From Ignavibacteriaceae bacterium (GTDB taxonomy: Bacteria; Bacteroidota; Ignavibacteria; Ignavibacteriales; Ignavibacteriaceae): 59,470 bases of DNA. Made by a program: the position numbers and the translations under genes. Position 1 is the first letter of the stretch; each line of letters starts with the position of its first letter. Shown piece by piece: positions 44,419 to 53,799 of the stretch. The notes beneath the pieces are model-generated. The model ran no database searches. It was given only the letters and a program-made list of their open reading frames with translations, and was not told where the DNA came from. The stretch lies in the NCBI GenBank assembly GCA_013388525.1, contig JACAFA010000139.1, positions 1 to 59,470 on the forward strand, read 5' to 3'.

Positions 44419-44492
44419 TCGGAACGGGGGGATTTGAACCCCCGACCACCTGAACCCCATTCAGGTACGCTACCGGGCTGCGCTACGTTCCG
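44419..44492 (-). tRNA. tRNA-Pro (anticodon GGG)
   Basis: The minus strand folds into a full cloverleaf: acceptor CGGAACG/CGTTCCG, D stem GCGC/GCGT, anticodon stem CCTGA/TCAGG with loop ATGGGGT (anticodon GGG), T stem GGGGG/CCCCC with loop TTCAAAT, and discriminator A. CCA is not encoded. It starts 4 bases after the stop of the MerR gene, with no room for its own promoter, so it is co-transcribed with it. Confidence 0.93.
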
Positions 44493-44496
44493 AAAG

Positions 44497-44892
44497 TTAT
44501 AATTTTGTCAGAAGATACTTTAAAAATTCTTTTATCTCTTCGAGGTCTGCTTTTAATGATGAGTCATTTTTATCTTCTGCCGATGCTAAATTTGTTTCTG
44601 TTTCAACCTTTTTTGTTTTTATGTCAGCAAGTGGTTTCTTTTCCTGTTCATAATCCTCAAGAATTTTTTTTGCACCCTCAATGGTATATTTTTTCTCCCG
44701 CAATAGTTCCTTGATATAAAGTATCAGACGAATATCTTTATTCGTATAAATACGATTCCCTGCTCGATTTTTCTGTGGAGTAAGTTGTTCGAACTCTGTT
44801 TCCCAGTATCTCAGAACATATTGTTCTATATCAGTAAGTTTACTTACTTCACTGATTGAGTAGTATAGTTTTTTAATTGATAGGTCTCGCAT
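44497..44892 (-). CDS. MerR family transcriptional regulator
   Basis: 131 residues from the ATG at 44892. The N-terminal winged helix is clear: KLYYSISEVSKLTDIEQYVLRYWETEF, NRAGNRIYTNKDI, and IKELLREKKYTIEGAKKIL. A Lys/Glu-rich tail replaces a typical effector domain, so no metal or drug ligand can be predicted. From memory, this short subclass sits beside tRNA-Pro in many Proteobacteria too. An in-frame TTG at 44928 is an alternative start. GAGG lies 19 bases before the chosen ATG, so the start is uncertain. Confidence 0.82.
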   Translation of the reverse strand: MRDLSIKKLYYSISEVSKLTDIEQYVLRYWETEFEQLTPQKNRAGNRIYTNKDIRLILYIKELLREKKYTIEGAKKILEDYEQEKKPLADIKTKKVETETNLASAEDKNDSSLKADLEEIKEFLKYLLTKL

Positions 44893-45076
44893 AGTTTTTA
44901 TATAAATCCTCGCAATAAACTTAAGCAATCCTTAATTTATTATCAATATTATACTGATTTTAGGAGGGTTAGCTTTAATTATATAATCTAAATTATTATA
45001 AACAATGTAGAAAGTAAAATTTGATAATTTTCATCGAGGATTAAGCGATTATTCACAACTAAACAGCATTATAAGT

Positions 45077-45511
45077 TTATCGGGGCGATGGAACTAATTT
45101 TTCAAGCAGGAATACAGCAGCAAGATAACTTTTTTCTTTGAAACCACTTATGTAACCATCACAACTTGAGGCGGTTAACATAAGATGCCTGAAGTTTTCT
45201 CGTGAAGCTAAATTTGAAATATGTACTTCAATTTTTGGAATACTGCAGATTTCAAGTGCATCCTTAATAGCTACTGATGTATGAGCAAAACCACCGGGAT
45301 TTATAATTAAGCCATCAAAAAATTTACCGGCATTTTGGATTTTATCTATCAATTCTCCTTCATGATTACTTTGAAAAAATTCAAACATATGTGAGCTAAA
45401 TTCTTTAATAATAATTTTTTCTATCTCTTCTAATGATAATGAACCATAAATATGAGACTGCCTTTTATCCAGCAGATTTAAATTTGGACCATTTATAATA
45501 AGGAATTTCAT
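45077..45511 (-). CDS. aroQ: 3-dehydroquinate dehydratase, type II
   Basis: 144 residues. Motifs: INGPNLNLLDKRQSHIYG with the catalytic Tyr, NHEGELIDKI, INPGGFAHTSVAIKDAL with catalytic His, and VHISNLASRENFRH. It dehydrates 3-dehydroquinate in the shikimate pathway. The residue before KR is Asp rather than the common Gly, a mild variation. It overlaps the 90-residue gene upstream by 4 bases. Confidence 0.92.
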   Translation of the reverse strand: MKFLIINGPNLNLLDKRQSHIYGSLSLEEIEKIIIKEFSSHMFEFFQSNHEGELIDKIQNAGKFFDGLIINPGGFAHTSVAIKDALEICSIPKIEVHISNLASRENFRHLMLTASSCDGYISGFKEKSYLAAVFLLEKLVPSPR

Positions 45512-45780
45512 GATACTCCTGACATCTCTTCAATAACTTCTCTGATTCTTGGACTAAGATATATGCTATCAACACCCAGTTCCTTTAAAGCAGTAGAAAG
45601 TATCATTACTTTTTTCTGAAGATTAGTCATTTTATTAATAACAATAACCTTTTTATCGTGGACGATACAATAACCACCTTTAAAATCCCCTTTCTCAAAT
45701 CGAATACTTGCTCCTAGCTGATCAGCAACTGCTTTTAACTCCTGAAGAATCTCTTCAAATTCTTTTTCTTTAATTTTCAT
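45508..45780 (-). CDS. Conserved small protein, unknown
   Basis: 90 residues: charged N-terminal helix, then RFEKGDFKGGYCIVHDKKVIVINK and a C-terminal helical part with YLSPRIREVIEEM. It is soluble and looks well folded. I believe related small proteins occur across Bacteroidota, but I cannot name a family. It overlaps genes on both sides by 4 and 11 bases, which supports real translation in an operon with aroQ. Confidence 0.75.
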   Translation of the reverse strand: MKIKEKEFEEILQELKAVADQLGASIRFEKGDFKGGYCIVHDKKVIVINKMTNLQKKVMILSTALKELGVDSIYLSPRIREVIEEMSGVS

Positions 45781-46297
45781 CTTTTGATGCTACGGTAAAT
45801 GGCTTAAATATTAAGAAATATGGAATTGTAAAATAACTTAGTAACATTATAATGGGAAAACCGTTGAGCTTATTAATTCGCTCAATAGTAAACTGAAGTA
45901 TTTGTTCTGAACCAAATTGTTCTTGCAAGAATAATAATATCAACTTGTAATCTGTTATTAAAAGTATGGATTCGAGTGGAAAGGTTAAATAAATAATTAA
46001 AGTTATTATCAGTAGCCACCCGTTTTGTTTAAATTTTAATTTGGAAAAAATCAGAAATAACGTAAACGAAATTACCATTACCAAATATGAATAGAAGCTT
46101 AAATTTACCAGTGGAAATATTGTTTGAAATATTGCAGATAGATTTTTATCCGTAATATAGTTTTTAAGTACTAATTCAGTTTCTTCAAACATTTGAAATG
46201 TAATTAATAATCTTGATAGGTATGAACCAAACCAGATACTGCCTGAAGTCAATGCAATATATCCAAATGCAGATGAAAGTTTATTACTGTTTTTCAT
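45770..46297 (-). CDS. Multi-pass membrane protein, unknown
   Basis: 175 residues with about four hydrophobic segments (about 10-30, 58-82, 92-115, 150-168). No recognised family. It is the first gene of the aroQ operon and is divergent from ppx/gppA, with a 39-base gap shared by both start regions. Confidence 0.62.
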   Translation of the reverse strand: MKNSNKLSSAFGYIALTSGSIWFGSYLSRLLITFQMFEETELVLKNYITDKNLSAIFQTIFPLVNLSFYSYLVMVISFTLFLIFSKLKFKQNGWLLIITLIIYLTFPLESILLITDYKLILLFLQEQFGSEQILQFTIERINKLNGFPIIMLLSYFTIPYFLIFKPFTVASKDEN

Positions 46298-46336
46298 TTA
46301 ATCATTAGATCGTTAATTTAAAATTAAGGAAAAATT

Positions 46337-47257
46337 ATGATTGTTGCTTCAATTGATATCGGAACAAATACAGTTTTACTCTTAATTGCAAAAGTTAATA
46401 AATTAACAGGTAAAATTATCCCTTTAATAAATGAATACCGAATGCCAAGAATCGGTCAGGGAATTAAACAAACAGGTATAATAAGTAACGGCAAATTAGC
46501 TTTACTATATGATGTATTAAGTGAATATGATAAAATAATTAGAAAACACGAATGTGAGAAAATAATTGTTTCAGGTACAAACGCATTCAGAATAGCAGGT
46601 AATACATCTGATATTATCAGAGAAATAAAGAATAAATTTAACTATGATCTTAATGTCATATCAGGTGAAGAGGAAGCTGAATATGCTTACCTTGGTGCTA
46701 TTTCTAATATAAATAGTTCAACAGAATTGGCTGTTATTGATATTGGTGGAAGCAGCACTGAAATCATCTATGGAACAGATTTTAATATTATATCTAAAAA
46801 AAGTCTCCAATTAGGTTCAGTTACCGGAACAGAAAATTTTCTTATTACTGCTCCACCTAAAGAATCCGAAATTATTAAATTCAAAGATGAAATACTGAAA
46901 TTATTCTCAACAATAAATATGAAGTTTATTCCTGAACAAATTATAGCTATTGCAGGAACTGCTACAACATTAGCCTGTATGAAATCCGGTTTGAGAGAGT
47001 TTCAAGAAGATAAAGTTGACAATAGCGTAATTACTATCCGGGAAATAGAACATATTATAAAAGTTTTAATGCAACTAAATCCAGCCGAAATTCTAAATAA
47101 ATTTGGTCCGGTGATGCTTGGTCGTGAGGATATAATTTTTGCCGGAGCATTTATTCTTTATCAGTTCATGAAATACTTCGGGATTAAAAATGTTATTGTA
47201 AGCACGAGAGGAATTAGGTATGGTGCTATTATTAAATATATCAAAAGTTCAAATTAG
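46337..47257 (+). CDS. Ppx/GppA family phosphatase
   Basis: 306 residues, ASKHA fold: SIDIGTNTVLLLIAKV (phosphate 1 loop), VSGTNAFRIA, ISGEEEAEYAYLGA, IDIGGSSTEIIYG (phosphate 2) and AGTATTLACM. It lacks the C-terminal HD-like domain of full-length Ppx, matching the short GppA/Ppx form. It should hydrolyse polyphosphate or pppGpp. AAGGA precedes the ATG. It converges with nadB, and the two stop codons share two bases. Confidence 0.9.
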   Translation: MIVASIDIGTNTVLLLIAKVNKLTGKIIPLINEYRMPRIGQGIKQTGIISNGKLALLYDVLSEYDKIIRKHECEKIIVSGTNAFRIAGNTSDIIREIKNKFNYDLNVISGEEEAEYAYLGAISNINSSTELAVIDIGGSSTEIIYGTDFNIISKKSLQLGSVTGTENFLITAPPKESEIIKFKDEILKLFSTINMKFIPEQIIAIAGTATTLACMKSGLREFQEDKVDNSVITIREIEHIIKVLMQLNPAEILNKFGPVMLGREDIIFAGAFILYQFMKYFGIKNVIVSTRGIRYGAIIKYIKSSN

Positions 47258-48882
47258 GGGTTTACATTTTGAATGACAGTATTCTCTGCTTTGCTAATTA
47301 AATTTGGGTAATCAAGAGTGTAGTGTAATCCCCTGCTCTCTTTTCTCTGTAAAGCTGATTTAGTAATGATATGCGCACAAGCTACTAGATTTCTAAGCTC
47401 TAGAAGTTCAGAAAATATTTTTGTTCGCTTGTAAAAATCTTCAACCTCCAAATAGATCAAATGAATTCGTTTAGTAGCCCTTTCAAGCCTTTTGTTGCTT
47501 CGAACAATGCTTACATAATCCCACATTGTAGTTTTAACTTCCTTAAAGTTATGAGTAATTAAAACTTTTTCATCTGAAGTTAATGTTCCCGAATCATCCC
47601 AATCGGGTATGTCCGGAAAAATAATTTTATCTTCACGTAGAAAATGTTTAATATCAGAAGCAGCTCTATCTGCAAAAACAACAGCTTCCAACAATGAGTT
47701 ACTTGCAAGACGATTTGCACCGTGCACACTAGTCATTGCTACCTCACCGCAGGCATACAAACCTTTTAACGAAGTTTTTGAGTATTCATCAACGGTTACA
47801 CCTCCGCAAGAATAGTGTGCTGCAGGTACTACAGGAATTTTATCTTTTGTAATATCAATACCATGCTTCAGACAGTGTTCGTAAATATTTGGGAAATGAT
47901 TTTTAATATCATCACTGTTTTTATGAGTGATATCAAGAAGAACGAATTCGTCACCGCTTTTTTTAAGTTCTGAATCAATTGCCCGGGCTACTATATCTCT
48001 TGGTGCCAGTTCTTTACGATCATCGTATTTGCTCATAAATTCATTTCCATTTATGGTCAAAAGTTTTCCGCCAAAACCTCTGACAGCTTCACTGATTAGG
48101 AAAGATTGTTCACCATTAAAACCAGCAGATGAACTATAGAATGCTGTTGGGTGAAACTGGATAAATTCCATATTAGCAATTTGTGCTCCAGCCCGATATG
48201 CCATTGCTATACCATCTCCTGTTGCAATTCTTGGATTAGTTGTATGCAGATAAACCTGACCTAATCCTCCTGTAGCTAATATGGTAGCTTTCGATATAAT
48301 TTTAATAACCGAACCAGTTGATATATCAAGAACGTACGCACCCCAGCAAGTTCGGTTCTGAAGTGTAGCTGTTCTAAGATATTTTATGTTATGTTCTGTT
48401 ATCAAATCTATTGCTATGGTATTCTCCATAACCATAATATTATTTATAGAGTTAACTCTTGTAACTAATGCCGATTCGATTTCCTTACCAGTAAAATCTT
48501 TAGCGTGGACTATCCTAGGTTTAGAATGACCGCCTTCCAAAGCGAGGTCAAGATCTCCTTCTGATTTTCTTGAAAATTGAATGCCTAAATTTATCAGATC
48601 TCTAATCCGGTCAGGTCCTTCCTCAACCATTATTCTTACCATCTTCTCGTTACATAGTCCTGCTCCTGCAATAAGTGTATCCTGAATATGCTTTTCGAAT
48701 GAGTCATCTTTTGAAATTACTGATGCTATTCCTCCCTGAGCATAATTAGTATTCGATTCATTTTTATCTTTCTTGGTTACAAGAATAACATCCGCATAAT
48801 CTGAGATTTTAAGTGCTGCAAACAATCCGGCAATACCGCTGCCAATTATCAGAACATCTGTTTTAAGTGAAGTTTTATTCAT
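47254..48882 (-). CDS. nadB: L-aspartate oxidase
   Basis: 542 residues: FAD loop IIGSGIAGLFAALK (about 10-23), NTNYAQGGIASVIS, HSKPRIVHAKDFTG, FIQFHPTAFY and a C-terminal helical domain with RSNKRLERA. It oxidises Asp to iminoaspartate for NAD synthesis. nadA and nadC are not present. It overlaps the aminotransferase gene by 8 bases. Confidence 0.94.
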   Translation of the reverse strand: MNKTSLKTDVLIIGSGIAGLFAALKISDYADVILVTKKDKNESNTNYAQGGIASVISKDDSFEKHIQDTLIAGAGLCNEKMVRIMVEEGPDRIRDLINLGIQFSRKSEGDLDLALEGGHSKPRIVHAKDFTGKEIESALVTRVNSINNIMVMENTIAIDLITEHNIKYLRTATLQNRTCWGAYVLDISTGSVIKIISKATILATGGLGQVYLHTTNPRIATGDGIAMAYRAGAQIANMEFIQFHPTAFYSSSAGFNGEQSFLISEAVRGFGGKLLTINGNEFMSKYDDRKELAPRDIVARAIDSELKKSGDEFVLLDITHKNSDDIKNHFPNIYEHCLKHGIDITKDKIPVVPAAHYSCGGVTVDEYSKTSLKGLYACGEVAMTSVHGANRLASNSLLEAVVFADRAASDIKHFLREDKIIFPDIPDWDDSGTLTSDEKVLITHNFKEVKTTMWDYVSIVRSNKRLERATKRIHLIYLEVEDFYKRTKIFSELLELRNLVACAHIITKSALQRKESRGLHYTLDYPNLISKAENTVIQNVNP

Positions 48883-50065
48883 ACGTTTCCATTAAAATGG
48901 CATTAAAAGTATTTATGAAATGGTCTATATTTTCCTTTGTTGCTATCAGAGGCGGAAGAATTCTTAATACGTTTACACTTGTGCAATTAACCAGAATTCC
49001 TTTTTCCCGGAATTTATCAACTAGCTCAGTACAGGAATTAAATAATTCAACTCCAAGCATAAATCCGGATCCTCTTACATCCGCTATTTTATCAGGATAT
49101 TTTTTCTGCAATGAGGTTAATTCAGATTTAAAGTAATTACCAAGTCTTACAACCTCATTTACTAATCCATTGTTAAATACTTCATTCATTACAGCTAAAC
49201 CAGCAGCACAGGCAACAGGATTACCTCCAAATGTAGTTCCATGATCTCCGGTTTGAAATATATTTTCATATTTTTTGCTTGTGATTAAAGCACCAAGGGG
49301 CAAACCACCACCAACTGCTTTTGCAACCAGAACCAGATCAGGTTTAATATTATTATAATGGTTGTAAGCAAAAGCTTTTCCTGTTCTGCCTATACCACTT
49401 TGAACTTCATCGGCTACTAGAGCAAAATCAAATTTATCACGAAGGTTTTTTATTTTTTCGACAAATTGATTTGTAGCTACCTTGATCCCTCCTTCACCCT
49501 GAATTAACTCAATGTAAATGGCTGCAGTCTTGTAATCAACATTATTCTCCAATTGATCAACATCATTAAACTCAATCTGCACAATATTTGGCAGTAAAGG
49601 CGCGAAGGTTTTCTTATATTTTTCTTTTCCGCTCAAACTCAGTGAACCATATGTTCTTCCATGAAAAGCATTTGAAAATGTGATTATTCTCTTTTCAGGT
49701 CCGAAAGATTTCCTGATTAATTTTAATGAAGCTTCAACAGCTTCAGTCCCGCTGTTTGCAAAGAATACTTTTGATAATCCTGAATATTTTACAAGTTTTT
49801 CAGCAAGTTTTATCTGTGGGGAATTTATGTAGTAATTAGATAAGTGAATAAACTTCTTTATCTGTTCTTCAATTGCCTTAATGATTTTTTTATTCCCATA
49901 GCCGAGTGCATTTACGGCAAGCCCAGCAAAAAAATCCAGATATTTTTTGCCATCCACTGAATAAAGATAAACTCCTTCACCGTGAGATATTTGAATCGGA
50001 ATGCGCTTGTAAGTCTGAAGAAGGTAGGATTCTTCCTGTTTGAAAAAATTACTCTGATGATACAT
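48875..50065 (-). CDS. Acetylornithine/ornithine-type aminotransferase (class III)
   Basis: 396 residues, PLP fold type I. Motifs: GKKYLDFFAGLAVNALGYG, FANSGTEAVEASLKLIRK, FHGRTYGSLSLSG, ADEVQSGIGRTG and the PLP Lys in VAKAVGGGLPLGA. ArgD is the closest match, but no other arg gene is near and related class III enzymes cannot be excluded. It overlaps nadB and starts 3 bases after the Yip1-like gene. Confidence 0.87.
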   Translation of the reverse strand: MYHQSNFFKQEESYLLQTYKRIPIQISHGEGVYLYSVDGKKYLDFFAGLAVNALGYGNKKIIKAIEEQIKKFIHLSNYYINSPQIKLAEKLVKYSGLSKVFFANSGTEAVEASLKLIRKSFGPEKRIITFSNAFHGRTYGSLSLSGKEKYKKTFAPLLPNIVQIEFNDVDQLENNVDYKTAAIYIELIQGEGGIKVATNQFVEKIKNLRDKFDFALVADEVQSGIGRTGKAFAYNHYNNIKPDLVLVAKAVGGGLPLGALITSKKYENIFQTGDHGTTFGGNPVACAAGLAVMNEVFNNGLVNEVVRLGNYFKSELTSLQKKYPDKIADVRGSGFMLGVELFNSCTELVDKFREKGILVNCTSVNVLRILPPLIATKENIDHFINTFNAILMETYE

Positions 50066-50068
50066 AAA

Positions 50069-50779
50069 TTATATTGTTAAAACTATTACCGAACAAAAGT
50101 AAAGCAAAGTCCATAACAAAACAACGAATGAAGCAGCGGATATAAGTCCAAAAATTTTTGATTGGGCTTGAGTAATAAAGGCTTTAAAAACCAGAAAAAT
50201 GCTCCAGAGGATTAAACTTGTTTCTAGTGATAGAAAAAAGTAAGCAATGTATTCTTTAATGATGAACGGTGTTGGGTTCAATGAAAATAGATAATCTCCA
50301 AAGATTACAAGTTCAAGCGGGAATAGCACAACAAGTCCGATAAGTAAAGGTATTTGTGCATAAATTATCAGAGAAAAAGTGTCTTTGAATCGTATTTGAA
50401 TTTTATTCAGCTTTCCAAATAATTTATAAACATAAGAAAAAAGCAAATAGTATATTGTGATAATTCCGAGAACAATTAAATAGCTGTACTGTAATCCGAT
50501 AGTTGATTGAAATTCACCAACACTGATCATAGCTATAAAGCTTGTATTAATTAAATATTTTACACTCACAAAGAACAGTATGAAAAAAATAAAATTTTTG
50601 TGCTCTGAAAAAATTATCGTGCGAAATGCTTTGGCGGGATTTTCGATAAGTGAACTCATCACTGTCCAGAGATCAATATTGTAAATTCTATCCCGAATAT
50701 AAAACTTACAAGCCGAACAGACAGAATTGTAAAACGGATTTTCAGAGTTACAGTTAGGACAGGTAACCGAATTTTTCAT
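50069..50779 (-). CDS. Zinc-ribbon plus Yip1-like membrane protein
   Basis: 236 residues: an N-terminal zinc ribbon with two CxxC-type pairs (CPNC, CSAC, about 8-24) and a Yip1-like membrane domain of five helices (about 65-235). Its role is unknown. Such zinc-ribbon/Yip1 proteins are common in Bacteroidota-like genomes. It ends 3 bases before the aminotransferase gene. Confidence 0.75.
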   Translation of the reverse strand: MKNSVTCPNCNSENPFYNSVCSACKFYIRDRIYNIDLWTVMSSLIENPAKAFRTIIFSEHKNFIFFILFFVSVKYLINTSFIAMISVGEFQSTIGLQYSYLIVLGIITIYYLLFSYVYKLFGKLNKIQIRFKDTFSLIIYAQIPLLIGLVVLFPLELVIFGDYLFSLNPTPFIIKEYIAYFFLSLETSLILWSIFLVFKAFITQAQSKIFGLISAASFVVLLWTLLYFCSVIVLTI

Positions 50780-50797
50780 AAACTTGTAAATAAATTT

Positions 50798-51292
50798 TTA
50801 GAAATAAAATCGGAATTTAGCCCGTGACGATCCGGTAATAAAATCTTCTTCAACAGTGAAGTCATATAAGTGCGCATCAACATAGGCGTCAACTAAATTT
50901 AATATATAGAGCAGGACAAGATAAATAGTGAAGTTATCTCTTTGATCCCTGTAAAAATCTCTATAACTCAAATAAGTATTATTTCCAGTCTCAATAAACA
51001 AATCTTTATAGTCTTTATAAAGATTATTGTTATAAACCCAACCAGAAATAAATAAAGCGCCTACACCCCAGATGACCGGTATTTTCCAATAGGATTCATT
51101 ATAAAATTGTCCCAGTCCGGGAATAATAGCACTACGTGCAACAGCTCCCCAGGGAGATTTTTGCATTACGAATACAGTATCGGATGGTGAATTTTCTTCG
51201 GTAAGATTTTGACCGTATAAAAGAGTACTTACAAAAAGAAGTACAATAAAAATCTCAATTATAATTTTTGTTGATAATTTCAAATAGCTCAA
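50798..51292 (-). CDS. DUF5683-domain membrane protein
   Basis: 164 residues with a signal peptide (about 8-27, ending LLYGQ) and the DUF5683 pattern ARSAIIPGLGQFYNESYWKIPVIWG plus YILNLVDAYVDAHL. The family commonly follows parAB in Bacteroidota, as here. The start is a TTG at 51292 or, better for a signal peptide, a TTG at 51283 (MKLSTKII). Both lie inside parB. Function unknown, probably an inner-membrane protein. Confidence 0.85.
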   Translation of the reverse strand: MSYLKLSTKIIIEIFIVLLFVSTLLYGQNLTEENSPSDTVFVMQKSPWGAVARSAIIPGLGQFYNESYWKIPVIWGVGALFISGWVYNNNLYKDYKDLFIETGNNTYLSYRDFYRDQRDNFTIYLVLLYILNLVDAYVDAHLYDFTVEEDFITGSSRAKFRFYF

Positions 51293-52208
51293 TTAATCGC
51301 TCTAATTCATCTCTTGAATAATACTCTAAAACAATTTCGCCACTTCCATCTTTTCTCTGAATACATTTTACTTTTGTTCCAAAAGTTACGCGAAGTTTAT
51401 CTTCCACATTACGCAAATTCAGGTTGTACAAATTTGTTATTTCTTCTTCAGCTGTTGCGTTTTTTTTAATCTTTCGAGTGCCACCTTCATTTAATTCTCT
51501 TACAAGTCGTTCAACTTTCCGAACAGAAAGATTTTTACTAAGGATATTTTCAAGTAATTGTAATTGTAAAGCTTCATTTTCAAGATTGATTAGTGCTCTT
51601 GCGTGACCGGAAGAAATTTTATCCTTAATGAGCGCCTCCTGAATTTTTTGCGGCAGCTTTAACAGACGAATTGTATTTGCAACTGTTGTTCTATCCTTGC
51701 CAACTCTTTCTGCAATCTGTTCCTGAGTTAAATGACATTCATCCATTAATCTCTTATAAGCAGTTCCCACTTCAATAGCATTTAATTTTTCTCTCTGGAT
51801 ATTTTCAATCAGTGCAAGAGCAAGCATAAGCTCCTCTGAATCAACATCAATTATATAAGCCGGAATTTCTTTGAATCCAATTTCCCTGCAAGCCTGAAGT
51901 CTTCGCTCGCCGGAAATTAATTGATATTTGTGATCGGGAGTTCGCCTGACAGTAATTGGCTGAATCAATCCGTTTGTAAGAATAGATTTTTTCAGTTCGT
52001 CAAGTGAAACAGGATCAATGTTAAAACGAGGTTGATAAGGATTTCTTGAAATGAATTCAACAGAAATTTTTGCTAAAACATCAACCTGCTTTCCGTCATC
52101 ATCTTTGACTTTGTTCAGATCAATTTCGGAATCATCATTCTTGATATATTCCTGAGGCTTAATAAGCGCATCCAATCCCCTTCCTAAACCTGTTTTCATT
52201 TTACTCAT
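51255..52208 (-). CDS. parB: Chromosome partitioning protein ParB
   Basis: 317 residues. Start [15 protein letters not shown]-binding ParB core with [37 protein letters not shown], the helix-turn-helix [24 protein letters not shown], and a C-terminal dimerisation domain. It clamps on parS sites and loads SMC, whose partners ScpA and ScpB are also in this window. No parS site was seen within the gene or nearby. Confidence 0.95.
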   Translation of the reverse strand: MSKMKTGLGRGLDALIKPQEYIKNDDSEIDLNKVKDDDGKQVDVLAKISVEFISRNPYQPRFNIDPVSLDELKKSILTNGLIQPITVRRTPDHKYQLISGERRLQACREIGFKEIPAYIIDVDSEELMLALALIENIQREKLNAIEVGTAYKRLMDECHLTQEQIAERVGKDRTTVANTIRLLKLPQKIQEALIKDKISSGHARALINLENEALQLQLLENILSKNLSVRKVERLVRELNEGGTRKIKKNATAEEEITNLYNLNLRNVEDKLRVTFGTKVKCIQRKDGSGEIVLEYYSRDELERLIELFEIINKNYN

Positions 52209-52986
52209 TTCTAAATGTGTTTACGGATTTTGCATTTCTTTCTATTAGTTCAGCGGCTAAAGCCATATAATTCTGTGCACCTGTTGAAACAGCATCGTAT
52301 AAAATTATTGGTTTACCAAAACTTGGAGCTTCGGATATCCTGACGTTTCGGTTAATTACAGTTTTAAAGACTTTATCACCAAAATATTTTCTGACTTCTT
52401 CAGCAACCTGATGTGAGAGACGAAGCCGGGTATCAAACATAGTTAATAAAACACCTTCAATTGACAATCCATTGTTATAATACTGTTTTACAATATTGAT
52501 TGTGTTTAGCAGTTGTCCTAATCCTTCCAAAGCAAAATACTCACATTGAACCGGAATAAGTACCGAATCAGCTGCAGTTAATGCATTTAATGTCAGAAGT
52601 CCAAGTGATGGCGGACAATCAATTAAAATATAATCATATCTTTCGTAAACTTCACGCAGCGCTTCTTTAAGGATCGTCTCTCTTTTGGGTAATTCTACCA
52701 TTTCAATTTCTGCTCCGACTAGATTTATGTTTGAAGGGAGCAGATCCAAAAATGGCATATAAGAATCTATAATAACATCTTTAATATTTGCATTCCCAAC
52801 AAGTACTTCATAAACAGAAGGATTGTGCTTGAAGATACTTAATCCCGATGATGAATTCGCCTGCGGATCAATATCAATAAGCAATGTTTTCATTTCTGCT
52901 GCAGCCAGCAGAGATGAAAGATTTATAGCTGTTGTTGTTTTGCCAACTCCTCCCTTCTGATTTGCAATTGCAATAATTTTTGTCAT
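52201..52986 (-). CDS. parA: Chromosome partitioning ATPase ParA
   Basis: 261 residues, Walker-type ATPase: deviant Walker [15 protein letters not shown] (about 11-24), [12 protein letters not shown], and [16 protein letters not shown]. It forms the nucleoid gradient for ParB-parS movement. It overlaps parB by 8 bases. Confidence 0.95.
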   Translation of the reverse strand: MTKIIAIANQKGGVGKTTTAINLSSLLAAAEMKTLLIDIDPQANSSSGLSIFKHNPSVYEVLVGNANIKDVIIDSYMPFLDLLPSNINLVGAEIEMVELPKRETILKEALREVYERYDYILIDCPPSLGLLTLNALTAADSVLIPVQCEYFALEGLGQLLNTINIVKQYYNNGLSIEGVLLTMFDTRLRLSHQVAEEVRKYFGDKVFKTVINRNVRISEAPSFGKPIILYDAVSTGAQNYMALAAELIERNAKSVNTFRNE

Positions 52987-53021
52987 CTAATAGTAGTTAA
53001 TCTTTCTGATTCAATAATGTT

Positions 53022-53699
53022 CTATAATTCTATCTCTTCTCCAAAATTGAGAACTCTTGCTTTAAATCCCTTTGCTTCGACTGTCTTTTTGAATTCATTT
53101 GGATCTGCACCAATTACAGGAAAAGTATTGTAATGAATCGGTATCGCCATTTTCGGAGAAACAAGTTCAACTGCTTTTGCAGCATCTGTTATACCCATTG
53201 TAAAATTATCACCGATTGGGAGTAACATATAATCAATGGGAGTCATTTCTCCTATTAATTTCATATCGTAAAACAATCCCGTATCACCGGTATGATAAAT
53301 ATTTTTTCCGTCAGCAGATATAATAACTCCTGAAGGTTCACCGCCATAATGATTATCAGGCGTTAAGGAACCGTGGTGAGCAATTGTAAATTTAACTCTG
53401 CCGAATTCAAAATTATGTCCACCACCAATATGCATATTATGTGCTTTAAATCCTTTTGACTTACAATATTCAGCTAATTCATTAACACAAATAAACATTG
53501 ATCCGCATCTTTTAGCTATTTCAAAACCATCACCAAGATGATCGCCGTGTGCGTGTGTCAGTATTATGTAATCAGCAGCAACATCTTTCGCTTTAACCGG
53601 CGAAGTTGGATTTCCATTTAGAAATGGATCAATCAGAATTTTTTTACCAGCAAAGGTAGTCAGCTGAACAGCCGAATGGGAAAAATATCTTAATTTCAT
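53022..53699 (-). CDS. Metal-dependent hydrolase, UPF0173 (MBL fold)
   Basis: 225 residues with the metallo-beta-lactamase motif THAHGDHLGDG (about 48-58), the AHHGSLTPDNHYGGE and HTGDTGLF segments, and a terminal IPIHYNTFPVIG. The family opening RYFSHSAVQL is present. Substrate unknown. A strong AGGAGGGG site precedes the ATG. Confidence 0.9.
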   Translation of the reverse strand: MKLRYFSHSAVQLTTFAGKKILIDPFLNGNPTSPVKAKDVAADYIILTHAHGDHLGDGFEIAKRCGSMFICVNELAEYCKSKGFKAHNMHIGGGHNFEFGRVKFTIAHHGSLTPDNHYGGEPSGVIISADGKNIYHTGDTGLFYDMKLIGEMTPIDYMLLPIGDNFTMGITDAAKAVELVSPKMAIPIHYNTFPVIGADPNEFKKTVEAKGFKARVLNFGEEIEL

Positions 53700-53751
53700 T
53701 TTACCCCTCCTGATTTTGTTAATAAATAATTTTTTGAATCTGTGTCTTTTA

Positions 53752-53759
53752 CAAAAATA
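53752..53759 (-). promoter_or_regulatory. Candidate -7 element for the UPF0173 gene
   Basis: The minus strand reads TATTTTTG (TAnnTTTG), about 52 bases before the ATG. No clear TTG at -33, so support is weak. Confidence 0.22.
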
Positions 53760-53799
53760 GCGTATATATTTTTCTTATTCGAATGAAAAATTAATTCTC

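Noticed and set aside
44302..44460. N-terminal extension of purF through the tRNA-Pro gene
   Set aside because: It would translate the tRNA complement and terminator. The Cys nucleophile and propeptide fit the ATG at 44301.
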